A DNA stretch of 64,000 nucleotides from Sycon ciliatum. Taxonomy: Eukaryota; Porifera; Calcarea; Leucosolenida; Sycettidae. Shown here in pieces: positions 10,526 to 21,071 of the stretch. Location: positions 15,434,863 through 15,498,862 of the forward strand of contig NC_088654.1 of NCBI RefSeq assembly GCF_964019385.1. Direction: 5' to 3'. The first letter of the stretch is position 1, and every line of letters starts with the position of its first letter. Both the position numbers and the translations under genes were made by a program. A model generated the notes under the pieces. The model made no database searches, had not been told where the DNA came from, and saw only the letters and a program-made list of their open reading frames with translations.

Positions 10526-12073
10526 GTTCATAAATTTATAGCATACAGCTGGCGTCCATTTCAGTGTCCCTTTCAATATCAAAGGTGAAATTTCACCAGC
10601 CATCCCACATTCTGAAGGCTAGCGGATTGGTATTATTGAAATGCATTGAAAATCCTGATCAAAATGAATGCAGCATCAGCATGCCCTCAGTCAAAGGAGA
10701 AACATGTACATGTACGTCAACATTTTCGACCGCCAAAGTGCCTCCTATTTAAAGTTGGCTTCATTCCATCAACCCTCTAGTTACAATACATACATTTACA
10801 TTTATTGGGGTGGGGTAGGGGGTAGGGGGGTGTTTGGCTGGATGAAAACTATAGTTTCCTGCCTCTTAGTGCCAGAACCATTACAATGTACATGAGAGGC
10901 CATTGTCGGTAGGGTTCTGACTGGTTTCAGTACCCCAAATCAGAACAATAGCTATATTGTCACGGTAGGTACAATGTACATGTATGCTCACCTATCAACC
11001 AGTCGTGTTCACAGTTTCAACCTGCGTGATACAAATAGCAAGCATGCGTTTCAATCAGTGGCGTCTAGCCTCATTCTATCATCCATATGCTCCTGTAGTA
11101 GCTCACACTGTACCCCATCGTAGCCCTCATCCCTCTGCAATGTGTTGGCTTCTTTACTGGCTGCACTGATTTTATAACAATTATGATTCTGAATTGAGTT
11201 GAATCATAATTATTATTATCTAATTTATCTAATTTATCTTCCTTATTGGCCATGGGCCATCGTGGAAATAATGAATACACGTAATAGTAATGCGCTGGTC
11301 TTTGCTCTGCTTCTACTACTAGGATTAGAATGCCCGGCCTTGGAGACAGGCGCTGCGATGATGTCACATCGCGAAAAAGTCCTGATCATAATGAAGATTC
11401 CATAAAACCTCATCTTCTGTGCCATGGTTCTATCCTCGTCCCCGGAATTCAGTTTAAAGGTTTTTTTATTTTATTATCCTGACATCGTGCTTTCTGAAAC
11501 ATGGCACTGATTGCTGGGATGGTGAAAACAGTAGGCGCTGCGTAAAGTATGGTAATTTGAAATGAACGAGGCATGAACAGAAAATGGATCATACAGTTCC
11601 ATGGAGACCAACCTAAACGCGCTGCACTCCTGGTGCGTTAATTATACATGTACCTGGACTTTCCAGGTTCTAAATCCTGAACAAATTCAAAGCTTGAAAC
11701 TTGGGTATTGAGCCAATAATAAATGTAGAAAGGAAAAGGACAAGTGGAAACGAGGTAAGAGTGACTCTCCACCACTGTATACAGTCAGAAAGTCTTGTCA
11801 TCGTCCAGTAACAATCGACATTCTTTGTTCCGTTGGGACTGTAGCTTGTGCTCATTTTCGTTGCGCTTACCTTCCCCTCTTTGTTCTCTCCATAACCTTG
11901 AGCCTTCCGAGTGGGAAGGCTGTTGGTTGGCGCTACGAAGATGTCGTGAAGCTACAACAGTAGATGTCAGTACGTCGAATGTCTCAGTACTTTGTCAGTT
12001 TTGTGCCTAGTTGTTGCACTTTCTGACTGTATAATTATAGTGTCTAGTTTTAGTGGCGGAGAGTCACTCTTAA

Positions 12074-13120
12074 GGGGGCACATCACCCAAAAATTCGCTG
12101 AAAAATCGAATTTGTAAATTCATATTGAGTGCTACGTCAGTTGAAAGAGCATGAATAGCTGCAAATTCTCTGAAAACTGTGTCCCTATCTGACCAGCTGT
12201 TCAAGAGTTATGGCCGAAAATGTGCCCCCTTGCAAGGAAAGATTTTTTTGTTGCATGCTGTCATTTGTTGGCAGCACTGTATTTGAATGTGAGCAGACCG
12301 TGCGCAACTTGTCGTATTATGGAAACACGCGAAAGTGTGCAGAATTTGGCCCCAAGTCCAAAAAAGTCCAAAAAATCACGTTAAAAAACCACGTATTGGG
12401 CTGCACGGCGGCGGGCGAAGCCCGCCGCCGTGCAGCAGGACTTTTGCCAGCACCCTCGTGACATTGCAGATATGTGGCTTGATTATTGTAGTTGACGTTG
12501 ATTTAGTGACTTTGGCAAGTTTGAGTCGTGTCAAGAAGTCAGGTAGGATTCAGTACTAGGCAGTAGTGAAACGTGAGTGGCAGTCTTTTCCGGTTTCTGA
12601 GGGAATCCTGGATTTGGTGTGCAGCGCTGTGGAAATGGCTTGCTGTGGAGGTCCCAGCACTGGATGTTGTATCAAAGGTACGACCTCGTAGCACGTGCTA
12701 AACCTAAAAAAATTCAAAAATTGACTTGGGTCTGTGGGAGTCCGTGAAAGAACGCCCACTCGTTCCGTTGTGACAGATTCCAGGGCCACGTTGAGGGGCC
12801 CTACCCCACCACCCATGGCTGCTTCTGGACTTGTTTTAGGTTTGGGTCCCGCGCACGGACAGAATGGGCACGAAAATGTGAAAAAAATGTAAATGCATTT
12901 GTTTGGCTCCTGGGTGGCTCGCACACCGTAGCACTATGCCGGAAATTTGAGTTTTTCCGGCCTGGAAAGCCTGTCAGTGAGGCGCAAGAACTTGTAAATC
13001 ATGTCCTGAGGGCCAGCATAGTGGCAGGAGTGTGTGGTCAAAATTTCACTCAAATCCACTGAGAAACACCAAAGTTACGTCAATTGAATGCCATATGAAA
13101 TTTTTGGGTGATGTGCCCCC
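12074..13120. mobile_element. Non-autonomous TTAA-inserting DNA transposon
   Basis: Flanked by TTAA at 12070-12073 and 13121-13124, with terminal inverted repeats GGGGGCACATCACCC (then AAAAATTC) at both ends, about 23 bp. TTAA duplication points to piggyBac or Kolobok; the GG-rich ends fit Kolobok somewhat better. The 1047-bp interior has no transposase frame. It sits inside the MITE at 11725-13159, so it is the younger insertion. Confidence 0.8.
12401..12435. other. GC-rich perfect hairpin
   Basis: A 15-bp perfect stem, CTGCACGGCGGCGGG and its complement, around a 5-nt loop (CGAAG), inside the TTAA element. It could be a structural or replication-pausing feature; no terminator T-run follows. 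Confidence 0.7.
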
Positions 13121-14328
13121 TTAAGTTAACTCGTTTCCACATGTCCTTTTTCCTTTCTAAATTCAAAGCTCTTTTGTTTTGTTGTTGTGAGCAAGCATGC
13201 GTTTTTTTGTTACATAATCTCCATGATGATCACCGACATGCATGCAGTATTTGCTACCGCCACCTTGTTCATGCAGTTCCTCTACGCGCGTGCTGGGATT
13301 AAGTATTATAAATTTATAATCTGCTTACACATCCTCTCATCACAATGACATTTGAAGTGCAGGTCTTGAATCACTTACAATGTATGTCCGAGCGACCTTT
13401 AATAGGTTTTAAGTGTGCTTTAGAGAGATCTGAGTATTGGATGTCATACACTACATGTACATAATTGTAGTTGTACGCTGGTGCAACAACAATCATACTG
13501 ATTCATAGTGCTAGTAATATCAAGCATGGCCTAGAGCGATCCCCTGGCATGACAGTGCAACTAGTGGGCAGCTCACAATCTCCTAGCAGCCACAAGAAGC
13601 AAGGGAAAACACGAAAGCCACGCAAGCACCTGCCCAAGTGATTGGCCCCTCAAATAGGGCTGCTTGCCCACGAGTTTGAAGCTACTGTGTACCCGCGCAC
13701 TACCCGCGCACTATCCCTGTACAAACAGAGCTCAGAGTAACAATGCCTACGCAACAATTTATGGAAAAAATCCCAACTTGGTTGATCAAGCAGGAATCTG
13801 TCAATACAGTTATCACTTTTGAAAACGTTTGTTGCCATGATAAAATAATAGTCACTCCCATTGTGCAAGATCAAGGCGTATTGACTATTGTGCTCGCCTC
13901 AGCTGCGTGGGCCAAAAATAGACAACAGCCCTCCTAGTCTTGTAGTAGTATGGTATTCTAGATCCAGTGGGAGTAGAATGAACTGAATTATCTAAGAAAT
14001 GGCGAAAAAGCTGTCAGTAAATAGTACGTAGGTAGTTGTGATTAGGAAAAGCTCGTCGCAGGATGTGGTGTTTGTTGGAGGGACACATCTCAACCCAAAA
14101 ATGTTGTTTGCTTCACCACAAAATCCACTGTCTGGAAAGTAGCGGTGTACTGCGAAAAGCCCACTTGGCCCTTCAGCACACAACAAGCTGCTATCAAGTC
14201 CCAGTGAACTGGTGGAGTAAATGAGACACACCACTTCCCGCCGACGCAGATTCTCGGCATCAGGGCGTGGAATGTGCATCTAGGAAGCATATTGTACATG
14301 TCGAAGGGATGAGAGCAGATAACTAAGG

Positions 14329-14330
<2 letters not shown>

Positions 14331-14364
<34 letters not shown>
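14331..14364. repeat. (GA)n microsatellite
   Basis: An uninterrupted GA tract of about 34 bases. Confidence 0.95.
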
Positions 14365-14368
<4 letters not shown>

Positions 14369-17285
14369 GAAAAGGTCGAGACTGTTACTCGGAGAGCAAG
14401 CAAGGTTGAAGATTATTCTTTTATTCCACGATGGCGTGACGCCAATAAGGATGATTGATACGTGCGATATAACTGGTACTAGCCAGAAACAGCTAGATGG
14501 AAATTAACCGGGGAGGCAAGAAGCAATGGATCATGAAAAACAAGCGGGGGAAATAACGTTAGCAGGGGTGATCGAGATAGCTAAGTACACGTTCGAAGAT
14601 GAAAAGAGGACGACACCATACTCCCTATTATATGTACATAATAATAAAGAAGCCTTGCTTGGTAGTTGAACATGTTAGTCAGGAGCACTATGCGTCCTGG
14701 CCTTGTAACATGCTGCATGTCCATTGTACGTACACATGTACATGTAGGTGATAAGCCCACTTGCAAAAACACGGGAGAGAAACGTACCGGGAAAGGCGCA
14801 AAGCTAGGTGCCACATTCACCAGGAATGGGGCAGACAGCTGCGCAAGACAGAAGCGACCCGTTGAGACGACAGAATTACAGTAGGGACCATTGGGGTAAC
14901 AGACAAGAGAGAACTGTAGAGCGAGCATGTATCTTTAGCACATTTAACGGCACAGTCTTCAGAGAAAACGAATGATACTAGTCTGTCGTACTTCTTTTTG
15001 AAGTACACCGTTGTTTGTATTCCTGGTGGCATTGGGGGCATGTTCAACGCCTATATCGTTCTAAGATAGTGCCAAACGACCATGGTGAAAACGGCAGCAG
15101 GAAATCGCAAGTAGGCACATAGCGATGGCAGCCGTGGCATTGGAGGTGGAGCACGAGCAGTGGAACCGACTAGGGGTGTCGGTCTCAACACTGCCCCTGC
15201 GTGCCCAACAAACAAATTACAGCTGTAATGAACACGTGAAATCTGGCGTGTCCTGTGCCAAAATTCAACGCCCTGGCCTCCTATTACAATCGTGTTGTTA
15301 GCTCCGGATGCGTATGAATCCAGAAGCTAGTGTTCAAGAATACGGGGCAAAGTGTCGAGCCACTTTTTAAAACAAATGTATTGTGCTCTCGGAAGTTACC
15401 AGATGGGGACAGCTGTGCCCCACAGGTAACCAAAGATGAGCATTTTCTTCGCATGGAACAAAATTGAACAAGCAAGGCTTCTATCGTACATAGGTATTAC
15501 TTCATTGCTCAATCACTGGACTTCGGAAGAAGATCTAGATTGGAAACCTTAATTGTATTTAGAACGGTGACGCCAATTCTAAAGTGCAATCATATACAAT
15601 TTTCACACATGTCTCTAACAGCGGGAGTAACGACCATGAACAACATTCAGGAACATCATGTGTGAAATAAAATAGTTGTAGGATATCCAACACATGCTAA
15701 TTGTGGATCGCAGTCACAGCTATCCTGGCTAGAAACAAAATTTGTCCACGGTTATGCATTGCCAGGTTGGATCCCAAACACACTCTTTACATGCAACTGA
15801 ACATCTGTGACTGCTTGAAACAATACTTATTGGAACACCACTGGAGTCGCCCATGGAACTATGACCTACATGTAGGATTTTACAAGCTAGAGCCCGGTTC
15901 GGTCCTTACTCGGGGGAATGTAAAATTTGGCTTATAACGGAATGTAACCAGTCGAGAACGGCACACCTTTTGAATTGTCATCGATTCGGGGATTCTCTGA
16001 ACCGAGGTCCTGAACATGTTAGAGTGTTGGGAAACTGTGCGTGAACTTCCTTGGGCGTTTCAGGTTCAGCTCATTCCTCTTCAAAAGAGGCAACAGTAGA
16101 TTTACCTACAAGTACATGTCCATCCTACGGCCTGAAGAGATGAAGGCCGGTGTGAAACGCAGTGATGATAGCTTTCACCAGGAACCTTTGCTCTACCACG
16201 TGGAGGCGAATCATCAATCAGATTTTTATTTGTTATCTTCAGTCTCTAAAATGATTATACATGTACATGTACATGTATATGATGTACATGTATATTGACT
16301 AGTCCCACTCCGACTCGCATGCGCATGAATCCAGATACCAAATTCGGACACATCGGGCCAGTTGAAAGTTCAACTTGGAGTGGCATAGGGCGGCACGTGC
16401 ACAGTGCGCACCAAGTAAATTAGTTGAGTGAACTGAGTTGGATAGCAAGCCTACGTGTTCGAACACGTGGTTTCATCTTGGATGTTAGACGAGTTATGAT
16501 TAGTGAGAATGGCGAAGGGAGTGGAGAATGGCGCGTTTCATTGCCGACACACCCAGGCGAGGTTCTTGCCCTTTGTGAACGTCTGGATGGAATTAGTTAC
16601 CAGTAGAGAACACGCTGCTACAGACCATTCACCCTTTTCCAGCAGAGGTTTCTGGAACAGAAAGGAACTCCCTTGCCATGCGAGCAGGACGGTGCAACTA
16701 AAAATAGCCTGTCCCCTTTTTTTAAAAAGTTGGGGGTTAAGTTTCAATCGGCAAGCTCTCCATTCCACGGGTAGATTCATTGAGTCTCCATGAGCACCGA
16801 GCAATGAAAACTTTGTACCAACGGCTGTTGCTGTAAGAATCAGTGTCTTTCGCTGCGTATTTTGCGATAACTCTCATCACATGCATGTACACATACATGT
16901 AATTCGATCTTGTCTGAACAAGTAGATGTGGGTCCGCACATACCGCACATGCGTTATGTAAACTTCCATGGAATCGATAGTATTGGTTCCATCGGAGTTC
17001 ACATAGCTTTTGTATTTGGTGTGCCTTTCGCAACTGGAGAACTGATAAAGTGAGATCGGGGTCCCAATCAGCACGACACTTCGCGGGACACCTTCCTGCT
17101 GCTCGAATCGAGGGGGGATAGAAATAGCAAAATCGCACTACCGTTTGGACGCAGCACACTGCACCTTATGTTTACCTGTTGTAGCTGCATGTAGTTGAAC
17201 AGGTCTCAGCTAACAGTCTGGAAGCGGTGAGAAAGTGTCACTCCAGGGAGGTACGCTAGGCAAATTCCTCGACCATATTGCACGC

Positions 17286-17291
17286 CATAAC
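17286..17291. repeat. Target-site duplication, left (CATAAC)
   Basis: CATAAC lies directly outside the left end (AGTAGTTAG) of the palindromic element and is repeated directly outside its right end at 32820-32825. Confidence 0.9.
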
Positions 17292-17326
17292 AGTAGTTAG
17301 TGCGGGGCAGGTTCTGGCTCACTTTT

Positions 17327-17492
17327 TGACCTTTGACCTTTGGGCCAAATAAGGCACACTGTGTCGGTCGTGCTTGGTCTGGCCCCAGGACTTCCCCAGG
17401 GTTTGACCTTTGACCTTTGGGTTAAATAAGGCACACTGCGTCGGGCGCGCTTGGTCTGGCCCCGGGACTCCCCAGAGTTTGACCTTTGACCC
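17327..17492. promoter_or_regulatory. Left terminal tandem repeats with three AGGTCA DR1 sites
   Basis: A tandem repeat of about 76-77 bp carries TGACCTTTGACCT at 17327-17339, 17404-17416 and (with a CCC end) 17480-17492. Read on the minus strand this is AGGTCAAAGGTCA, a direct repeat with one-base spacing, the classical site of RXR/HNF4-type nuclear receptors. CTTGGTCTGGCCCC is the other conserved part of the unit. Confidence 0.75.
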
Positions 17493-17533
17493 CTGGCATG
17501 CCATAAATGTGCCATAAAGGTTCTTTTCCGTGG

Positions 17534-17765
17534 CGAACGTGCACTTGTGCACGTTCGGTGCATTCGCACCGGGGAGTAGTAAAATACGTACTATTTCCTG
17601 ATTTGCACATCGTAGATGTGCAGTGACATATTGCGCATGCGTGCATACGCACGCGGAGCGTGTGACCTTCAGAGACCCTGCTTGCGGGAAAGACGCAGTA
17701 CAACACAAGGTGTACTAGTACACGTGTCATTATACTACTCCCTGATTCGCACTTCGTAGATGTGC
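17534..17765. repeat. Subterminal hairpin cluster, left arm
   Basis: Four perfect or near-perfect small palindromes: CGAACGTGCAC/GTGCACGTTCG at 17534-17557, GGTGC-ATTC-GCACC at 17557-17570, GCACAT-CGTAG-ATGTGC at 17605-17621, and GCACTT-CGTAG-ATGTGC at 17749-17765. The last two share the loop CGTAG and the flank CCTGATT. The mirror copies lie at 32346-32577. Confidence 0.7.
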
Positions 17766-17780
17766 AGCAAACAAGTGAGT

Positions 17781-17914
17781 TAGTAGTAGTAGTAGTATTT
17801 ATTTTATTTACCATCGGATGCCTCAACAGTGATACACACAACTCTTAAGAGGGCCGATAACGGGATAAGTGGAAAGGAAAGGAAAAGAAAAGAAAAAATA
17901 GAAAAAATTGGAAT
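17781..17914. mobile_element. 134-bp insertion present only in the left arm
   Basis: The right arm reads continuously where this segment lies (junction near 32331). The insert begins with five TAG triplets, then TATTTATTTTATTTA, and ends in a purine-rich AGGAAAGGAAAAG tract. A simple-repeat end suggests a short non-LTR/SINE-type insertion, but no target duplication longer than one base is seen. It postdates formation of the palindrome. Confidence 0.7.
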
Positions 17915-18489
17915 TCACGTGCCATGCACTCGTTGAGCTCCAAGATCAGAACTCGGCTCAACGTAGTACTTGAAGTCACCGTTCCCATTACGTCATGTAC
18001 ATTTACATACACTCTGTTGAAGCACTGAAACATCGGTTTTCGGGGAATTCAACATGCGAATTTTTGAACATTCGGCGAAAAGATGGGTAATTTCTTCAAA
18101 ACCACTGTTTTCGGCGAATTTTTCGCCCGGCCGATTTGGGAAATGCCAACTATCCATGCATGTACATTAGATGCATATTTCTATTTTGATCGGGATACAG
18201 TAAGAATCAACCGGCTACGCCCGGAGTATCATGCATTAAAACAATAATTGAAGGGGTGTCACAGTGAAGCAGTGTTGCTACGCACCACAAATCCCCTCTG
18301 CACTGTACCGAATCTATACTGGAGAATCCAGAGTGGCCAGCAAAGAGTCACAACCCGCGGGTATCCAGTCACACTAAGGCATGTCCACCATTCCCCACAT
18401 ATTCACCATAACAAAACACAATACTGTTTACTATAATACACTTTTATTTAAATAATTGACTTGGATGAGTCTGTAGAAGAGAACACAAT

Positions 18490-18545
18490 GCACGCACACG
18501 CACGCATGCGCGGACACACACACGCACACACGCACACACACACAT
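18490..18545. repeat. (CA)n/(CG CA) microsatellite, left arm
   Basis: An alternating CA tract with CGCA interruptions; its mirror GT tract is at 31700-31755. Confidence 0.85.
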
Positions 18546-18843
18546 CTAGGTTATAGTGCTATACACGTATCTAGGGTTTAGGAAGCACGAGAATATGTCG
18601 AAGCACCCACACATACCCCTTCATGCAGTGTACTTCAGTAGCCCAACACGTTACGACCGCTCAGGACCATCACAAAACACATTACGACCGCTCAGGACCA
18701 TCACAAAACACTACACACTGTTACTACACTGCATACACAGTTACTACACTACGCCTGTTACAAGTACTTACAAATAATTTTGAAAACAAATGGCACATCC
18801 CGAAGACGGCAGCTAGCTCCAGACCTTCATACATACGTCATCA

Positions 18844-19329
18844 TCATCTGTAAAACCAAGCATGAGCGCACACAAACACTATTAGTGTCACGAATACGGA
18901 AGCAGGGTAAGACAAGAGGATACGAAACAAGTAAGTATCGCTATAACGAGGGGGGTAAGTATACATGTAGACAGAGCAGTGCTTACTTACAGGGTCCGGA
19001 TACGCTCCATGGCGTCCCGGTAGTCGGACTGCAACAGCAGCCCGACTTGCCGGCCCTCCCAGTAACGGGCCCGATGGGCCGCACCCGCCAGGTGTGCGGC
19101 CACGGCCTGGCCTCCCACCAGCCTTTCTCCACTGTAAAAACGAAAGAAACCGCAGAAAGCACAGTGTCATAGAGCTCTTTTGTTGGGGGAGAGAGCTAGG
19201 AGCACTGCACACTTACCATTTGTCGCAATATATGATAAGAAAGAGGCGGCGCTTGACGCACCGCCTCAGGTGCTGGAACAGGGGTATTACCCCTGTCAGC
19301 TCCACACCGCAGTGGCAAGTGAATGCCAT
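18844..19329 (-). CDS. Spliced two-zinc-finger small protein, left-arm copy
   Basis: Mirror of the gene at 30916-31401. Coding exons on the minus strand are 19217-19329, 18991-19131 and 18844-18847 (including the stop), with GT-AG introns. All finger residues and splice sites are identical to the right-arm copy. See the right-arm entry for the domain description. Confidence 0.65.
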
Positions 19330-19461
19330 ACTGTAAATGTAATGATACTGAAGTGAAGGTGTGAACCGCAAAGCAAGGCCTTTACCTTCTTCCTGTCGAA
19401 TTCGCTCCCCAGCTGCATACCGACATCACCCGCTAAAATCCAATCATACCAAGTAATGCAA

Positions 19462-19478
19462 AGGTCATCAGTTGACCT
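19462..19478. promoter_or_regulatory. AGGTCA inverted repeat in divergent promoter, left arm
   Basis: AGGTCA-TCAGT-TGACCT, an inverted pair of nuclear-receptor half-sites with five-base spacing, within the 264-bp gap between the divergently transcribed zinc-finger and MORN-RING genes. The same half-site forms the terminal repeats. Mirror at 30767-30783. Confidence 0.55.
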
Positions 19479-19527
19479 TTTGGACTTTTCAACTCTTATC
19501 CAAAACCACCAAGAGGAAAAAACCAGG

Positions 19528-19587
19528 ATGAAGAAGACGTCAGTTGTAGAAGCGTTTGTGGAGGAGTTGTTACATTATTCTCAGTAA
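19528..19587 (+). promoter_or_regulatory. Upstream ORF of the MORN-RING gene, left arm
   Basis: An ATG-initiated 19-codon frame (stop TAA at 19585-19587) ends six bases before the main ATG at 19594. If transcribed as the leader it should lower or gate translation of the main frame by reinitiation. Mirror on the minus strand at 30658-30717. Confidence 0.5.
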
Positions 19588-19593
19588 ATAGAT

Positions 19594-20643
19594 ATGGCTG
19601 ATACATTCGGCGTAGACTTGGACGACCGGTCGTGGTCTCTCACCACGGGTCCTTTACTAATAGAAAGATGGACGCCAATAAGAACTGTTGTGGAGTTGGC
19701 AGATCAAAACGCGCAGCAAGAAATTTGGCACGTCGATGGTAGACTCCATCGGGAGGACGGACCAGCTCTTGTTGATAGTAGGGGAGTGTCCGCCTGGTGC
19801 TATGGAGGTCGCCTTCATCGCGTTAATGAACCGGCTTGGATAGGACGGGGTAGCATAGAGTACTACCTCAACGGCGCCCGTCATAGAGCCGGCGGTCCTG
19901 CAGTCAGTTATTATGACGCCACATGCGGTATTCTACGGTGGTATCACCCCGGAAGACTCCACAGGTATGATGGCCCTGCAGTGGAAACATTTTCAGACCT
20001 TGGTGAAGACTCTGAGGGGTTCTACCGACACCGCGAAGAGTGGTATTGGAATGGCGTCAGACAAAGGATCGGCGACGGCCCTGCTCTGACGGAGAGATTT
20101 GATGGCGCCTATTTGCTGGAAGCCTGGTATGTCCAAGGGCGTCTACACAGAGTAGACGGACCAGCCAGGATCACTCGGAGTGATGATGGTATCACCATCC
20201 AGTGGTATTATCACGACCGGCTCCACAGGGAGAATGCGCCAGCCGTGATACGCAGGGAAGGTAACAACCGTGTACGGGAGTGGTACCGATACAACCTTCG
20301 GCATAGGGAAGATGGGCCTGCTTTCATCTCTCAGGAGGAGGGTATCTATCAGTGGTACCTCAACGGGGTGTATTACGGTGACCACCATCAAGACCAGGCA
20401 ATACACCCCATGGAGCTGCAGTACATCAATGTAGTGCCTACTAAGGTAGACTCGTCAGCAATAAGTCATGAGCCCATTTGTGTGATTTGTCAGGATACCC
20501 TGGACCGTCCTCTATCCAAGTTGGAGTGTGGTCATGAATTTCACTTCCACTGTATCAAGGAGTGGATCAGTTCTGCCTCCAGCCCAACTTGCCCAACCTG
20601 CCGCTACTCCATGACTGCTGAGGACTTGGTTGAGTTCTTGTAG
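19594..20643 (+). CDS. MORN-like repeat/RING-H2 E3 ubiquitin ligase, left-arm copy
   Basis: A 349-aa protein. Residues about 40-270 are about nine degenerate repeats of the pattern W-Y--GRLHR-DGPA (for example WHVDGRLHREDGPA, WYVQGRLHRVDGPA, WYRYNLRHREDGPA), a MORN-like design common in giant viruses and some phages. Residues 296-336 form a RING-H2 finger: C296-x2-C299, C312-x1-H314, H317-x2-C320, C333-x2-C336. All eight zinc ligands are present, so ubiquitin-ligase activity is expected, with the repeats as the likely substrate-binding arm. No signal peptide or membrane segment. It is transcribed toward the element centre, unlike its neighbours, from a shared divergent promoter with the zinc-finger gene. 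The copy at 29602-30651 is identical in predicted protein. The repeat family assignment is by pattern only. Confidence 0.85.
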   Translation: MADTFGVDLDDRSWSLTTGPLLIERWTPIRTVVELADQNAQQEIWHVDGRLHREDGPALVDSRGVSAWCYGGRLHRVNEPAWIGRGSIEYYLNGARHRAGGPAVSYYDATCGILRWYHPGRLHRYDGPAVETFSDLGEDSEGFYRHREEWYWNGVRQRIGDGPALTERFDGAYLLEAWYVQGRLHRVDGPARITRSDDGITIQWYYHDRLHRENAPAVIRREGNNRVREWYRYNLRHREDGPAFISQEEGIYQWYLNGVYYGDHHQDQAIHPMELQYINVVPTKVDSSAISHEPICVICQDTLDRPLSKLECGHEFHFHCIKEWISSASSPTCPTCRYSMTAEDLVEFL

Positions 20644-20729
20644 TAATACATGACACCGCTGCGTGTAGGCGACTACGAATGACCAGTCATGTGCTACAGA
20701 TGGACACGGACACGCCACCCTAAGTAGCC

Positions 20730-20963
20730 ATGAGCGGCTATTTGGACAAGGACAACAAAGCACCTCGTGGGTGGCCAAGGTTGACACTAGCCACAAGTCT
20801 GGTCGCTCAGTTGAATAAGCTGGGTGTGCCCATGAAGACCATGCAGAGGACAAGACAGACTGGAAGAAACTGTGCAGCTCGACACTCGAGGACAAATCAG
20901 TATCAGCAGCTACTACACCTTGCTGATGATGCTCACAAGACAGAAGTGGGGAAAAAAAACTGA
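20730..20963 (+). pseudogene. LINE ORF2 C-terminal scrap inside the left arm
   Basis: Reads RGWPRLTLATSLVAQLNKLG and, one frame over, EDKTDWKKLCSSTLED, resembling the RGRP-TW---DL--LG and DR--W--L tail of many LINE ORF2 proteins. A frameshift separates the two parts. It lies just downstream of the MORN-RING gene and is present in both arms, so it was acquired before the palindrome formed. Confidence 0.5.
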
Positions 20964-21071
20964 ATTTCTTTATTTAGTGCTCAACTACGCGAAATGTGTT
21001 ATTATTATTATACATGTTCAACTGTAATCAGTCTGGCTGACTGCCATTCTCTACCACACATTACCGGACAC

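Larger units (their letters stand above)
11725..13159. mobile_element. MITE with long inverted ends, split by a TTAA element
   Basis: Ends are TAGAAAGGAAAAGGACAAG at 11725 and its inverted counterpart ending at 13159. The inverted arms continue inward as GGAAACGAG and GAGTGACTCTCC. Internal words (GTTGCGCTTACCTTCCCCTC, GAGCCTTCC-GTGGGAAGG, CGAATGTCTCAGTACT) recur in the intact relative at 37833-38180. The arm on the right is interrupted by the 12074-13120 insertion; removing it restores the arm. Confidence 0.75.
6100..17291. repeat. Tandem unit A (oldest-looking copy)
   Basis: Blocks in this stretch align in order with units B and C. Anchors: 6461-6540 with 34560-34640 and 49450-49530; tRNA-Lys at 8908 with 35375 and 50110; 10545-10790 with 40480-40710 and 52800-53040; 13575-13930 with 45795-46080 and 58460-58750; 15820-16240 with 47270-47680 and 59830-60380; 16350-16620 with 47760-47960 and 60440-60640; 17226-17291 with 48600-48672 and 61285-61353. 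Unit A is more diverged and interrupted by LINE fragments, MITEs and finally the palindromic element, after which homology resumes at 32826. Confidence 0.75.

Noticed and set aside
17297-17841. 90-139-codon frames at the element ends (mirror 32327-32814)
   Set aside because: They are translations of the terminal tandem repeats; the repeated KGQTLG/ARPS pattern follows the 76-77-bp DNA unit, not a protein constraint.
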